Below, piece after piece: positions 5,791-12,725 of a stretch of 17,045 nt of DNA (positions are counted from its first letter, which is position 1; the number at the start of each line of letters is the position of its first letter). The notes below the pieces were generated by a model. That model searched no databases. It saw only the letters and a list, made by a program, of their open reading frames with translations, and was not told where the DNA came from. The position numbers and the translations under genes are program-made. Source of the DNA: Albidovulum sp. (GTDB lineage Bacteria; Pseudomonadota; Alphaproteobacteria; Rhodobacterales; Rhodobacteraceae); the NCBI GenBank assembly GCA_030837825.1, contig JAUQYB010000105.1:1-17045 (forward strand), given 5' to 3'.

Positions 5791-6747
5791 ATGGCCGATG
5801 CCTTCTTCCAGCCGATCTCGGGAATGGACCTGCCGCGTTTCGCCGGCATCCCGACCTTCATGCGCCTGCCGCATGTGCCCGCCGGCCACCCGCGCGAGCG
5901 CGACGTGCAGATCGGGCTCGTCGGCCTGCCCTGGGACGGCGGCGTGTCGAACCGCCCCGGCCCCCGCCATGCGCCCCGGCAGCTGCGCGACTATTCCTCG
6001 ATGATCCGGGCGCAGCACCCGGTGACGGGGCTCAGGCCCTTCGAGGCGGCGAACGTCGCCGACCTCGGCGATGTCGGCCCGAACCCGGTCGACAACCCCG
6101 AGACGCTGGAACGGTTCTCCCGTTATTTCGCCGGGCTGAAGGCCAAGGGTATCCGGCCGCTTTCGGCGGGCGGCGACCACCTCTGCACGCTGCCGGTGCT
6201 GAGGGGATTGGCCGCGGACGCACCGCTGGGGCTGGTGCATTTCGATGCCCATACCGACCTCTTTCCGCCCTATTTCGGCGGCACTACGCTGACCCACGGC
6301 AACCCGTTCCGCTCGGCCGTGGAGGAGGGGCTGCTGGACCCGAAGCGGATGGTGCAGATCGGCATCCGCGGCACGATGTATGACAGCGACGACCGCGATT
6401 TCGCCCGCGCCCACGGCATCCGGATCGTGCCGATCGAGGAGTTCTTCGCCCGCGGCATCGCCGACGTGATGGCGGAGGCGCGCGAGATCGTCGGCAAGGC
6501 GCCGGCCTATCTTTCCTACGATATCGACTTCGTCGACCCCTCTGTCGCGCCGGGGACCGGCACGCCCGAATGGGGCGGGCCGAACGCGTTCCAGGCGATG
6601 CAGGTGGTGCGCGAATGCGCCGGGCTGAACATCGTCGCGGCCGACCTCGTCGAGGTCTCGCCGCCCTTCGACCAGACCGGCGGCACCGCCTGGCTTGGCG
6701 CCTCGCTGATGTTCGAGATCCTTTGCGTGATGGTCGCCGCGCTCTGA
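5791..6747 (+). CDS. Ureohydrolase, guanidinobutyrase/agmatinase-like
   Basis: Arginase-fold, dinuclear Mn enzyme that releases urea from a guanidino compound, 318 residues. Metal ligands are all present: His130 (AGGDH), Asp152, His154 and Asp156 (FDAHTD), Asp244 and Asp246 (YDIDFVDPS). The N-terminal PRFAGIPTFMRLPH (residues 15-28) and the C-terminal LVEVSPPFDQTGGTAWLGA most resemble guanidinobutyrases and guanidinopropionases rather than classical SpeB (from memory of the families). The substrate loop is atypical: DGGVSNRPGPRHAPRQLRDY. Start ATG 5791 has GGGGAG 7 nt upstream. It converges on the RidA gene with a 6-nt gap. The substrate assignment is inference. Confidence 0.9.
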   Translation: MADAFFQPISGMDLPRFAGIPTFMRLPHVPAGHPRERDVQIGLVGLPWDGGVSNRPGPRHAPRQLRDYSSMIRAQHPVTGLRPFEAANVADLGDVGPNPVDNPETLERFSRYFAGLKAKGIRPLSAGGDHLCTLPVLRGLAADAPLGLVHFDAHTDLFPPYFGGTTLTHGNPFRSAVEEGLLDPKRMVQIGIRGTMYDSDDRDFARAHGIRIVPIEEFFARGIADVMAEAREIVGKAPAYLSYDIDFVDPSVAPGTGTPEWGGPNAFQAMQVVRECAGLNIVAADLVEVSPPFDQTGGTAWLGASLMFEILCVMVAAL

Positions 6748-6753
6748 GCGCGG

Positions 6754-7107
6754 TCAGCCCTGCGCGGCGGTGACGATGATCTCGACCCGGTATTCGGGCG
6801 CGGCAAGCTTCGCTTCGCCGGTGGCGCGGGCGGGGGTTTGGCCCTGGGGCACCCAGGCGTCCCAGACCGCATTCATCGCCGCGAAATCGGCGGCGATGTC
6901 GGCCAGCCAGATCTGCGTCCTGAGGATGCGCGTCTTGTCGGATCCGGCGAGGGCGAGAAGCCGGTCGATCTCGGCCAGGCAGTCGCGGGTCTGCGCGGTG
7001 ATGTCGCCGCCGGGTTCGCCGACAACACCCGCCAGATGGACGATGCCGGCATGGATGACGGCGTTCGACATGCGCTTGCCGGTTTCGATGCGGGTGATCG
7101 TGGACAT
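6754..7107 (-). CDS. RidA/YjgF/UK114 family protein
   Basis: Small trimeric Rid-family protein, 117 residues. Archetypal RidA hydrolyses reactive enamine/imine intermediates such as 2-aminoacrylate that PLP enzymes release. Visible features are VIHAGIVHLAGVVG (17-30), ITAQTRDCLAEIDRLLALAG (36-55), and TPARATGEAKL with Arg94 at the position of the catalytic arginine. The last strand EYRVEIIVTAA is typical. Arg94 argues for imine-deaminase ability, but the glutamate found after VEI in classical RidA is replaced by Ile, so it may belong to another Rid subgroup. ATG 7107 has a perfect AGGAGG 5 nt upstream. Earlier in-frame starts lack an SD. Confidence 0.9.
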   Translation of the reverse strand: MSTITRIETGKRMSNAVIHAGIVHLAGVVGEPGGDITAQTRDCLAEIDRLLALAGSDKTRILRTQIWLADIAADFAAMNAVWDAWVPQGQTPARATGEAKLAAPEYRVEIIVTAAQG

Positions 7108-7150
7108 TCGGGCCTCCTGCTGTTGCCGGCGCCAGATAGCGCAGCCAGGG

Positions 7151-7180
7151 GCCAAAGGAAAGGGCGGCCCGAGCCGCCCG
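7151..7180 (-). terminator. Rho-independent terminator after the small exported protein gene
   Basis: GGGCGGC (7162-7168) and GCCGCCC (7173-7179) form a perfect 7-bp stem with a 4-nt loop. On the minus strand it is followed by TTTCCTTT. It lies 23 nt downstream of the stop of the 79-aa gene and upstream of the RidA SD. Confidence 0.75.
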
Positions 7181-7202
7181 TTCGCGCGCCGCGGGGGATG
7201 TC

Positions 7203-7442
7203 CTACATGCCGAGAAGCTTCAGCGCCTCGCCGAGATCGGCCTCGGACTTGGCGTGGTCGCCGGCCTCGTGCGCGGCCTTGCCGCTTTCATAGAGCGCCA
7301 TGACCTGCGTTTTCGTCGCCTCGTCGACCGTCGCGGTGGCCATCGCCGCGTCGATCTTCTCCATCAGCGCCGGGCACTGGTTGGCAAGGGCGGGGCCGGA
7401 AAGGGCGGCAAGTCCGGCCAGGGTCAGAAGGAACTTCCTCAT
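7203..7442 (-). CDS. Small exported hypothetical protein, 79 aa
   Basis: I do not recognise a named family. The N-terminus MRKFLLTLAGLAALSGPALA is a clean Sec signal peptide (basic n-region, hydrophobic core, ALA cleavage site), leaving a 59-residue mature periplasmic protein starting NQCPALMEKIDAAM. The mature part is all helical and charged. YESGKAAHEAGDHAKSEADL, followed by GEALKLLGM, resembles a single TPR-like helical pair. One cysteine follows the cleavage site closely, but the region lacks a lipobox. Start ATG 7442 has GAGG 8 nt upstream. It has its own terminator and lies downstream of tRNA-Gly(CCC) on the same strand. Confidence 0.82.
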   Translation of the reverse strand: MRKFLLTLAGLAALSGPALANQCPALMEKIDAAMATATVDEATKTQVMALYESGKAAHEAGDHAKSEADLGEALKLLGM

Positions 7443-7463
7443 CGCAAAGTCCTCGCTGCTAGC

Positions 7464-7484
7464 GCGCCGTCCTGTTCACGGCGC
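7464..7484 (-). other. Hairpin between tRNA-Gly and the small exported protein gene
   Basis: GCGCCGT (7464-7470) and ACGGCGC (7478-7484) form a perfect 7-bp stem with a 7-nt loop. On the minus strand it lies 22 nt after the tRNA CCA end and about 20 nt before the next start codon. No T run follows. It could mark the tRNA 3' trailer or a leader structure. Confidence 0.4.
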
Positions 7485-7506
7485 CTCGGGAGGATAGCAC
7501 GGGGGC

Positions 7507-7580
7507 TGGAGCGGGTGAAGGGAATCGAACCCTCGTCGTAAGCTTGGGAAGCTTCTGCTCTGCCATTGAGCTACACCCGC
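7507..7580 (-). tRNA. tRNA-Gly (anticodon CCC), CCA encoded
   Basis: Read on the minus strand it begins GCGGGTGTAGCTCAATGGCA, and the 7-bp acceptor stem GCGGGTG pairs with CACCCGC. The D-arm is GCTC...GAGC. The anticodon loop TTCCCAA carries CCC (plus-strand 7546-7548). The T-arm is AGGGTTCGATTCCCT. The discriminator T (7510) and CCA (7507-7509) are encoded. The anticodon stem has a G-A mismatch at its outer pair. It reads GGG glycine codons, a minor class even in GC-rich genomes. Confidence 0.95.
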
Positions 7581-7610
7581 GTGCATGCTCCTTACCGCAA
7601 GGCGGGCGCG

Positions 7611-8321
7611 TCAGGCAAGGGTGTGCGGCGTGCCGACCTGGACGTCGGCCCAGACCGGCAGGTGATCCGATGCGATCATGGCGGGGGCGCTGTGGTGGAC
7701 GCCGGCCGTCAGCAGATGCAGGCCCGGCGACAGCGCCACCCGGTCGAGCGCGCCCACCGGCCGCGCGGCAGGGAAACTGGGGCCCGGCGCATGGAGCCGG
7801 AAGGCGGTGCCGAGGGCCTCGGCGCCGCCGCGGGCGGACCAGTCGTTGAAGTCGCCGAGGATCGCGGTGGGCATGTCGTCGCGCCGGCCGACCGCGGCGC
7901 GGATCGCCGCGAACTGCATCGTCCGGTAGCGCCGGATCAGCGCCAGATGCGCGCCGACCACGCGGATGCCGCCCGATTCGGGCGCCAGCTCGGCAAGGAT
8001 TGCGCCGCGCGGCTCCAGCCCAGGCAGGAGGACGCGGCGGATCTTTCCCACCGAAAGCCCGCGGCGGACGAGCATCGTCTGGCCATGCCAGCCGAGGCTC
8101 GGCCCCTCGGTCGCGAAGGGCAGCACGCCGAAATCGGTTTCGCGTTCGATCAGCGCGCGCGGCAGCGCCTCGGGCCGCGGCGGCAGGCGGTGGTCGACCT
8201 CCTGCAACACGACGATGTCGGCATCGAGCGCGTTCAGGACGGCGACGATCCGCTCCGGCCGTCGCCGGCGGTCGAGGCCCACGCATTTGTGGATGTTGTA
8301 GGAGGCAAGTCGCAACCGCAT
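7611..8321 (-). CDS. Endonuclease/exonuclease/phosphatase (EEP) family protein
   Basis: Metal-dependent phosphoesterase of the EEP (DNase I-like, Mg-dependent) superfamily, 236 residues. Active-site signatures appear in order: Asn9 (SYNIHKC), Glu41 (VLQEVDHR), His125 (VVGAHLAL), Asp157 and Asn159 (LGDFNDW), and the terminal Asp219-His220 (SDHLPVWADV). All catalytic positions are kept, so the enzyme should be active; the substrate could be a nucleic acid, an inositol phosphate or a phospholipid head group. There is no signal peptide. ATG 8321 has AAGG 5 nt upstream. It lies upstream of tRNA-Gly on the same strand and is divergent from the YjdF-like gene. Confidence 0.9.
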   Translation of the reverse strand: MRLRLASYNIHKCVGLDRRRRPERIVAVLNALDADIVVLQEVDHRLPPRPEALPRALIERETDFGVLPFATEGPSLGWHGQTMLVRRGLSVGKIRRVLLPGLEPRGAILAELAPESGGIRVVGAHLALIRRYRTMQFAAIRAAVGRRDDMPTAILGDFNDWSARGGAEALGTAFRLHAPGPSFPAARPVGALDRVALSPGLHLLTAGVHHSAPAMIASDHLPVWADVQVGTPHTLA

Positions 8322-8350
8322 GGAGCCTTCTAGCCCGCACAGCGCCGGGG

Positions 8351-8379
8351 TTGAAGCGCCTCGCGCGTGTCCTTACGAT
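8351..8379 (+). promoter_or_regulatory. Predicted promoter giving a leaderless transcript
   Basis: TTGAAG (8351-8356), a 17-nt spacer and TACGAT (8374-8379) lie just upstream of the membrane-protein gene. The expected transcription start, 7 nt past the -10, is 8386, the A of the ATG itself. No SD-like sequence precedes that ATG. Confidence 0.4.
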
Positions 8380-8385
8380 TCTGTC

Positions 8386-9048
8386 ATGTGGATCGAGCGC
8401 CTCCGTCGCCAGCCTCTCGTCGTCCAGGCGATCTGGGCGATCCTCGCCTTCGCCTTCGTGGCGGCGCTGGTCGAGGCGCGCTGGTCGCTGGCCTTCGTCG
8501 CGGCGGCCACCTTCGCGCTGTCGATGGTGCCAGTCCTCGCCCAGCGCCGGCTCGGCATCCGCCTGCCGGTCCGTTTCTTCGCCTGGATCGTGATCTTCAC
8601 CTTCGCCACGATCTTCCTCGGCGAGGCCTTCGACTTCTACAACCGCTTCTGGTGGTGGGACGTGGTCCTGCACGGCGGCTCGGCGATGGCCTTCGGGCTG
8701 ATCGGCTTCCTCTTCATCTTCACGCTCTTCCAGGGAGACCGCTATGCCGCCCCGGCCTGGGCGGTGGCCTTCATGAGCTTCAGCTTCGCCATCACCATCG
8801 GCGCGCTGTGGGAAATCTTCGAGTTCGCGATGGACCAGATCTTCGGGCTCAACATGCAGAAGACCGGGCTCGTGGACACGATGTGGGACCTCATCGTCGA
8901 CACGATCGGCGCGGGCGTGGGCGCGACGGCGGGGTTCTTCTATCTGCGCGGGCGGGAGCTTGGCGGGCTGACGGCGGCGCTCAGGGAGTTTGTCGCGGCG
9001 AACCGGTGGCTCTTCCGCAAGCGGCTGATGCGACGGCGGGGGCGGTGA
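8386..9048 (+). CDS. YjdF-like (DUF2238) integral membrane protein
   Basis: Multi-pass inner-membrane protein of 220 residues. Six or so hydrophobic segments are visible at about 11-30, 34-52, 64-80, 96-115, 122-143 and 170-188. Polar signatures at membrane edges include LGEAFDFYNRFWWWDVVLHG (78-97), GALWEIFEFAMD (139-150) and LVDTMWDLIVDTIGAGVGA (162-180), a pattern I associate with E. coli YjdF/DUF2238. The function of that family is not established. The C-terminal tail is very basic (RKRLMRRRGR), consistent with a cytoplasmic end. ATG 8386 is preferred over 8320, because the extra 22 residues overlap the divergent EEP gene and look non-coding. The stop codon directly abuts the stop of selO. 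Confidence 0.85.
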   Translation: MWIERLRRQPLVVQAIWAILAFAFVAALVEARWSLAFVAAATFALSMVPVLAQRRLGIRLPVRFFAWIVIFTFATIFLGEAFDFYNRFWWWDVVLHGGSAMAFGLIGFLFIFTLFQGDRYAAPAWAVAFMSFSFAITIGALWEIFEFAMDQIFGLNMQKTGLVDTMWDLIVDTIGAGVGATAGFFYLRGRELGGLTAALREFVAANRWLFRKRLMRRRGR

Positions 9049-10467
9049 TCAGGTGCCGCAGAAGGTGCGGGTGACCTGCTCGTCCGGGGCCGGCGCGGCG
9101 TCGTAGTCCTCGGCCTCCGCCCGCCGGTCGAAGGGGCGGGCGAGCACCGCGTTCAGCCGGTGGAAGGGGGCGAAGTCCCCCTCGGTCGCGGCGCGGATCG
9201 CCGCCTCCACCCGGTGGTTGCGGGGGATGTAGGCGGGGTTCGCCCCCAGCATCACAGCCTGCGGACGGGCCTCGTTGGCAAGCCGCGCCTGCCATGTCGC
9301 TTCCCACTCCGCGAAAGGCGCGGGGTCGGCGAACTCCGCCGCCGCGGCGCCCTCGGCGAGGCCGCGGAAGGTGCGGGTGAAATCGGCCCGCCCCTCGGTC
9401 ATGCGGGTCAGAAGCCCGGCGATCAGGGCGGCATCGCCCTCTGCCTCGGTGGCAAGCCCGATCTTGGCGCGAAAAAGCCGGAGCCACTCCGCCTGGTAGA
9501 TGTCGGCGAAGCGGTTGATCGCCTCGGTCGCCGCCTCGATCGCCGGGCCTTCCTCTCCCATCAGCGGCAGGAGGCAGGAGGCGAACTGCGCAAGGTTCCA
9601 GAGCGCGATCCTCGGCTGGTTGCCATAGGCATAGCGGCCGAACTGGTCGATCGAGGAGAAGACCTTGGCCGGGTCGTAGGTGTCGAGGAAGGCGCAAGGG
9701 CCATAGTCGATGGTTTCGCCCGACACCGCCATGTTGTCGGTGTTCATCACCCCGTGGATGAAGCCGAGGCTCATCCAGCGGGCGATCAGCCGGGCCTGCG
9801 CCGCGGTGACGGCCGCGAGAAGCCCGAGCGGCCCCTCCGCGCCGGGGTAGTGGCGGGCGATGACGTGATCGGCCAGCAGCCGCAGCGCCTCCACGTCCTC
9901 GCGGGCGGCGAAATACTGGAAGGTGCCGACGCGGATGTGGCTGGCGGCGACGCGGGCCAGCACCGCGCCGGGCAGCGGCGTCTCGCGCCAGACCGCCTCG
10001 CCGGTGGTGACGGCGGCGAGTGCGCGGGTTGTCGGCACGCCGAGCGCCGCCATCGCCTCGGAGACGATGTATTCCCTCAGCACCGGGCCAAGCCCCGCCC
10101 GCCCGTCGCCCCGGCGCGAGAAGGGGGTCGGGCCCGAGCCCTTGAGCGCGAGGTCGAACCGCGCCCCGTCGGGCGCCACGATCTCTCCCAAGAGGAGCGC
10201 GCGGCCGTCGCCAAGCTGCGGCACCCAGCCGCCGAACTGGTGGCCGGCATAGGCCTGCGCCAAGGGCGCCGCGCCCTCGGGCACGCGGTTGCCGGCGAAG
10301 ACCGCCTCCCAGTCGGGGCCGGCGAGCGCGTCCGGGTCGAGCCCGAGCCGTTCGGCAAGGGCGCGGTTGACCGCGATCAGCTTCGGTGCCGCCACCGCCA
10401 CCGGCGGCTGGCGGACGAAGAACCGCTCCGGCAGGCGGGCATAGCTGTTGTCGAAGGTGATGGTCAT
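9049..10467 (-). CDS. selO: Protein adenylyltransferase SelO (YdiU/UPF0061)
   Basis: Pseudokinase-fold enzyme that transfers AMP from ATP to protein Ser/Thr/Tyr hydroxyls and links to redox homeostasis; 472 residues, full length for the family. Visible motifs are [20 protein letters not shown] (73-92), the ATP-contacting Lys109 ([18 protein letters not shown]), Glu132 ([10 protein letters not shown]), [16 protein letters not shown] with Asp244, and [10 protein letters not shown] with Asp254. The protein ends TRTFCGT: a cysteine three residues from the C-terminus, at the place where the metazoan orthologue carries selenocysteine. ATG 10467 has only a weak GGA upstream. It follows the nucleoside hydrolase by 57 nt on the same strand, so it may be co-transcribed. 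Confidence 0.95.
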   Translation of the reverse strand: MTITFDNSYARLPERFFVRQPPVAVAAPKLIAVNRALAERLGLDPDALAGPDWEAVFAGNRVPEGAAPLAQAYAGHQFGGWVPQLGDGRALLLGEIVAPDGARFDLALKGSGPTPFSRRGDGRAGLGPVLREYIVSEAMAALGVPTTRALAAVTTGEAVWRETPLPGAVLARVAASHIRVGTFQYFAAREDVEALRLLADHVIARHYPGAEGPLGLLAAVTAAQARLIARWMSLGFIHGVMNTDNMAVSGETIDYGPCAFLDTYDPAKVFSSIDQFGRYAYGNQPRIALWNLAQFASCLLPLMGEEGPAIEAATEAINRFADIYQAEWLRLFRAKIGLATEAEGDAALIAGLLTRMTEGRADFTRTFRGLAEGAAAAEFADPAPFAEWEATWQARLANEARPQAVMLGANPAYIPRNHRVEAAIRAATEGDFAPFHRLNAVLARPFDRRAEAEDYDAAPAPDEQVTRTFCGT

Positions 10468-10524
10468 GGGCGCGTTTCCACGGCCAATCTAGTCACTGGC
10501 AGGAGCCTTGGGAATGCCGTGCGG

Positions 10525-11463
10525 TCACAACCGCGCGAGCCGCCGGGTCAGGAGCGCATAGAACCCGTCGGCGTCGATGCCGCCCATGAACATCGCGTTG
10601 GCCTCGCGCCCGGTGACGCGCCACCAGTCGGCGACGGTCATCCCGAGCGTGAATTCGCCCTTCGTCTCGATCTCCACGTTGACGTGGCGGCCGCTGAAGA
10701 GGTCGGGCTCCAGCAGGTAGGCGATGGTGCAGGGGTCGTGCAGCGGCGCGCCCTCGCTGCCGTATTTCGCCATGTCGAACCGCTCGAAGAAGTCGGTCCA
10801 GCTCGCCACCGCATGGCCGACGCGGGTGCCGAGGTTGCGGAACCCTTCGACCCGCGCCCGCGTGGTCAGCGCCCGGTGGGTGACGTCAAGCGGCATCACC
10901 ACGATGGGGACGCCGGATCTGAACACGATTTCAGCGGCTTCCGGATCGACGTAGATGTTGAACTCGGCCGCCGGCGTGACGTTGCCCACCTCGAAATAGG
11001 CGCCCCCCATCAGCACGATCTCGGCCACCCGCGGCACGATGTCGGGGGCGCGGGCGAAAGCGGTGGCGATGTTGGTCAGCGGCCCGATGGGGCAGAGCGT
11101 GACCGTCCCCGGCGCCTCCTCGCGCAAGCACTCGATCAGGAAGTCGACGGCATGGCCCTCGGCCAGCGGCATGGTCGGATCGGGCAGCGCGATGCCGTCA
11201 AGGCCGGTCTTGCCGTGGACATATTCCGCCGTCACCAGCTTGCGCCTGAGCGGCCGGTCGCAGCCGGCGAAGACGCGGATGTCGCTCCGCCCGGCAAGTT
11301 CGCAGACCACGCGGGCGTTTTTCGAGGTGAGCGCCAGCGGCACGTTGCCGGCGACGCAGGTGAGGCCCAGCACCTCCAGTTCCGGCGAGGCGAGCGCGAG
11401 CAGGATCGCCACGGCGTCGTCCTGCCCCGGATCGGTGTCGATGATGATCTTCCGTGCCGTCAT
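10525..11463 (-). CDS. Inosine-uridine-preferring nucleoside hydrolase family protein
   Basis: Ca-dependent N-ribohydrolase that splits ribonucleosides into base and ribose for salvage, 312 residues. The family fingerprint DTDPGQDDA (9-17) supplies the Ca-binding aspartates. Supporting motifs are TCVAGNVPL (Asn40), LCPIGPLTNIATA (123-135), LMGGAYFEVGNVTPAAEFNI (151-170), YVDPEAA, and HDPCTIAYLL with His242 and Asp243. Base preference (CU, IU or IAG type) cannot be read from the sequence. Start ATG 11463 has GGAG 7 nt upstream; a longer in-frame form from 11580 is arginine-rich and lacks an SD. It lies upstream of selO on the same strand and is divergent from the sulfotransferase-like gene. 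Confidence 0.94.
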   Translation of the reverse strand: MTARKIIIDTDPGQDDAVAILLALASPELEVLGLTCVAGNVPLALTSKNARVVCELAGRSDIRVFAGCDRPLRRKLVTAEYVHGKTGLDGIALPDPTMPLAEGHAVDFLIECLREEAPGTVTLCPIGPLTNIATAFARAPDIVPRVAEIVLMGGAYFEVGNVTPAAEFNIYVDPEAAEIVFRSGVPIVVMPLDVTHRALTTRARVEGFRNLGTRVGHAVASWTDFFERFDMAKYGSEGAPLHDPCTIAYLLEPDLFSGRHVNVEIETKGEFTLGMTVADWWRVTGREANAMFMGGIDADGFYALLTRRLARL

Positions 11464-11639
11464 CGCCGGTCTCCCGCCTTTGGCGGGCCTGCCCGCCGCC
11501 TGCCGCGGGACAGTGGCGCGGGTGGCGCAGCTTGTCCAGCCGCGCCGGGGGGCCGCGGTGCGCGGATGCCCGAAGCTCAACCCAAAGCTGACAAATCTTG
11601 GCCATATTCTCTTGAGACCAAGGAGTTGCCCTTAACCAT

Positions 11640-12554
11640 GTGTTCATCATGCCGCACGAATCGCCCCAGATCCTCGTCCACGCCGGCCTGCATTGTTCGG
11701 GCGCCGAGGACTTCCAGCGCTTCCTCGGCCTGAACCGGGAGGCGATCCGCGCCCAGGGCTTCGACCTTGCCTATCCGGGCCGCGGCGCCGCGCAGGGGGG
11801 CGGGTTCGACTGCGCCTGGCCCGAGGCGCGGCACCGTTCCGACGATCTCGACGCGTTCGTGGCCCCGGTCGCGGCGACGCTCGCGGCGGCACGCCGGCCC
11901 GGCGCGCGCGGGCTGATCCTGTCCGAGCACGACCTGGCCGGACGGATGGCGACGTTGCTTCAGGGCCGCTTCTATCCCGCCGCGCGCAAGCGGGCCGAGG
12001 TGCTGTCGCGCGCGCTCGGCCGGCCGGTGGACCGGCTGGTGATCACGCTCAGGCCCTATGACCGGCTTTTCCGCGGCGCCTGGGAACGCTATGCGCTGGA
12101 ACGCGAGATGGAGCCCTTCGGCGAATTCGCCCCGGCGATGGCCGGTTTCGCCGGCGGCTGGGTCGATACCGTCGAGGCGCTGCGCGACGGGCTTTCGGCG
12201 CGCGAGGTGATCGTGCTGGCCGAGCGCAGCGCCCCGTGCGAGCTTCTGTCTTTCGTCGCCCCGGGCGTGCACCTGGCCGGCCCCGCGCTGCCCGCGGCGG
12301 TGCCGGCGGTGACCGACAGCGCGCTCGCCATGATCCAGCGGCATTTCCGCCAGGGTGCGCGCTTCGCCCCCGGACAGCGCGACCGGCTTCTGGCCTTCCA
12401 CGCCCGCCAGCCGCAGGTGGAGCGCGACCCGGGCTTCGCCGGGCTCCAGCTTTCCGATCTGCGCGGCCGCTACATCGCCGACCTGGACGCGCTGTCGCGG
12501 CTCGACCGGGTGATGGTCGTGGGCGGCGTCCTGCCGGCGATCGCGGCGGAATAG
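11640..12554 (+). CDS. Sulfotransferase-like protein with degenerate P-loop
   Basis: Protein of 301-304 residues. The start (ILVHAGLHCSGAEDFQRFLG, residues 11-30, then NREAIRAQGFDLAYPGR) resembles the opening strand, phosphate loop and helix of bacterial sulfotransferase-like P-loop proteins, which usually read HxGxHKTGTT. Here the lysine and threonines are replaced (HCSGAED), so PAPS binding is doubtful. LILSEHDLAGR (92-102) and LVITLRPYDRLFRGAWERYA (133-152) fit the later strands of that fold. The start codon is unsettled: GTG 11640 lies 14 nt after AAGGAG (11620-11625), ATG 11649 has no SD, and the ATG at 11638 is in another frame. There is no signal peptide. The family assignment is moderate and the substrate unknown. 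Confidence 0.72.
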   Translation: MFIMPHESPQILVHAGLHCSGAEDFQRFLGLNREAIRAQGFDLAYPGRGAAQGGGFDCAWPEARHRSDDLDAFVAPVAATLAAARRPGARGLILSEHDLAGRMATLLQGRFYPAARKRAEVLSRALGRPVDRLVITLRPYDRLFRGAWERYALEREMEPFGEFAPAMAGFAGGWVDTVEALRDGLSAREVIVLAERSAPCELLSFVAPGVHLAGPALPAAVPAVTDSALAMIQRHFRQGARFAPGQRDRLLAFHARQPQVERDPGFAGLQLSDLRGRYIADLDALSRLDRVMVVGGVLPAIAAE

Positions 12555-12573
12555 CACCTCGCCTTCCAAAGCC

Positions 12574-12603
12574 GAAGGCCCCGCCGGGTGCGACGGGGCC
12601 TTC
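12574..12603. terminator. Candidate bidirectional terminator hairpin
   Basis: GAAGGCCCCG (12574-12583) and CGGGGCCTTC (12594-12603) form a perfect 10-bp stem with a 10-nt loop, 19 nt after the stop of the sulfotransferase-like gene. T content after the stem is modest on both strands (ATGCTTCC on plus, GGCTTTGG on minus). It could end both this gene and the convergent iron-binding-protein gene, whose stop is about 120 nt away. The rest of 12604-12725 shows nothing I can identify. Confidence 0.55.
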
Positions 12604-12725
12604 ATGCTTCCGGGGCGCGGGCCTGGAAGGTTTCGGGCCCGGACCGGAACCGGGGGCCGCCGCGCGGGCGAGGGAGCAGGCGCGGATCGTCGCCGACCGC
12701 GCCCCAGCCCGGGCAGCGTCCCTCT

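Noticed and set aside
5125..6414. A 429-residue minus-strand open frame across the HNH and ureohydrolase genes
   Set aside because: It crosses two real genes and their intergenic region and has an antisense-type composition.
11588..11610. A possible promoter (CTGACA and TATTCT) before the sulfotransferase-like gene
   Set aside because: The two hexamers are only 11 nt apart, too close for sigma70. The area is AT-rich and may hold a promoter I cannot define.
9160..11733. An 857-residue open frame on the plus strand opposite selO and the nucleoside hydrolase
   Set aside because: It lies antisense to two clear family members, its product is low-complexity and rich in Arg, Gly, Ala and Asp-His, and such long antisense frames are expected from GC-rich codon bias.
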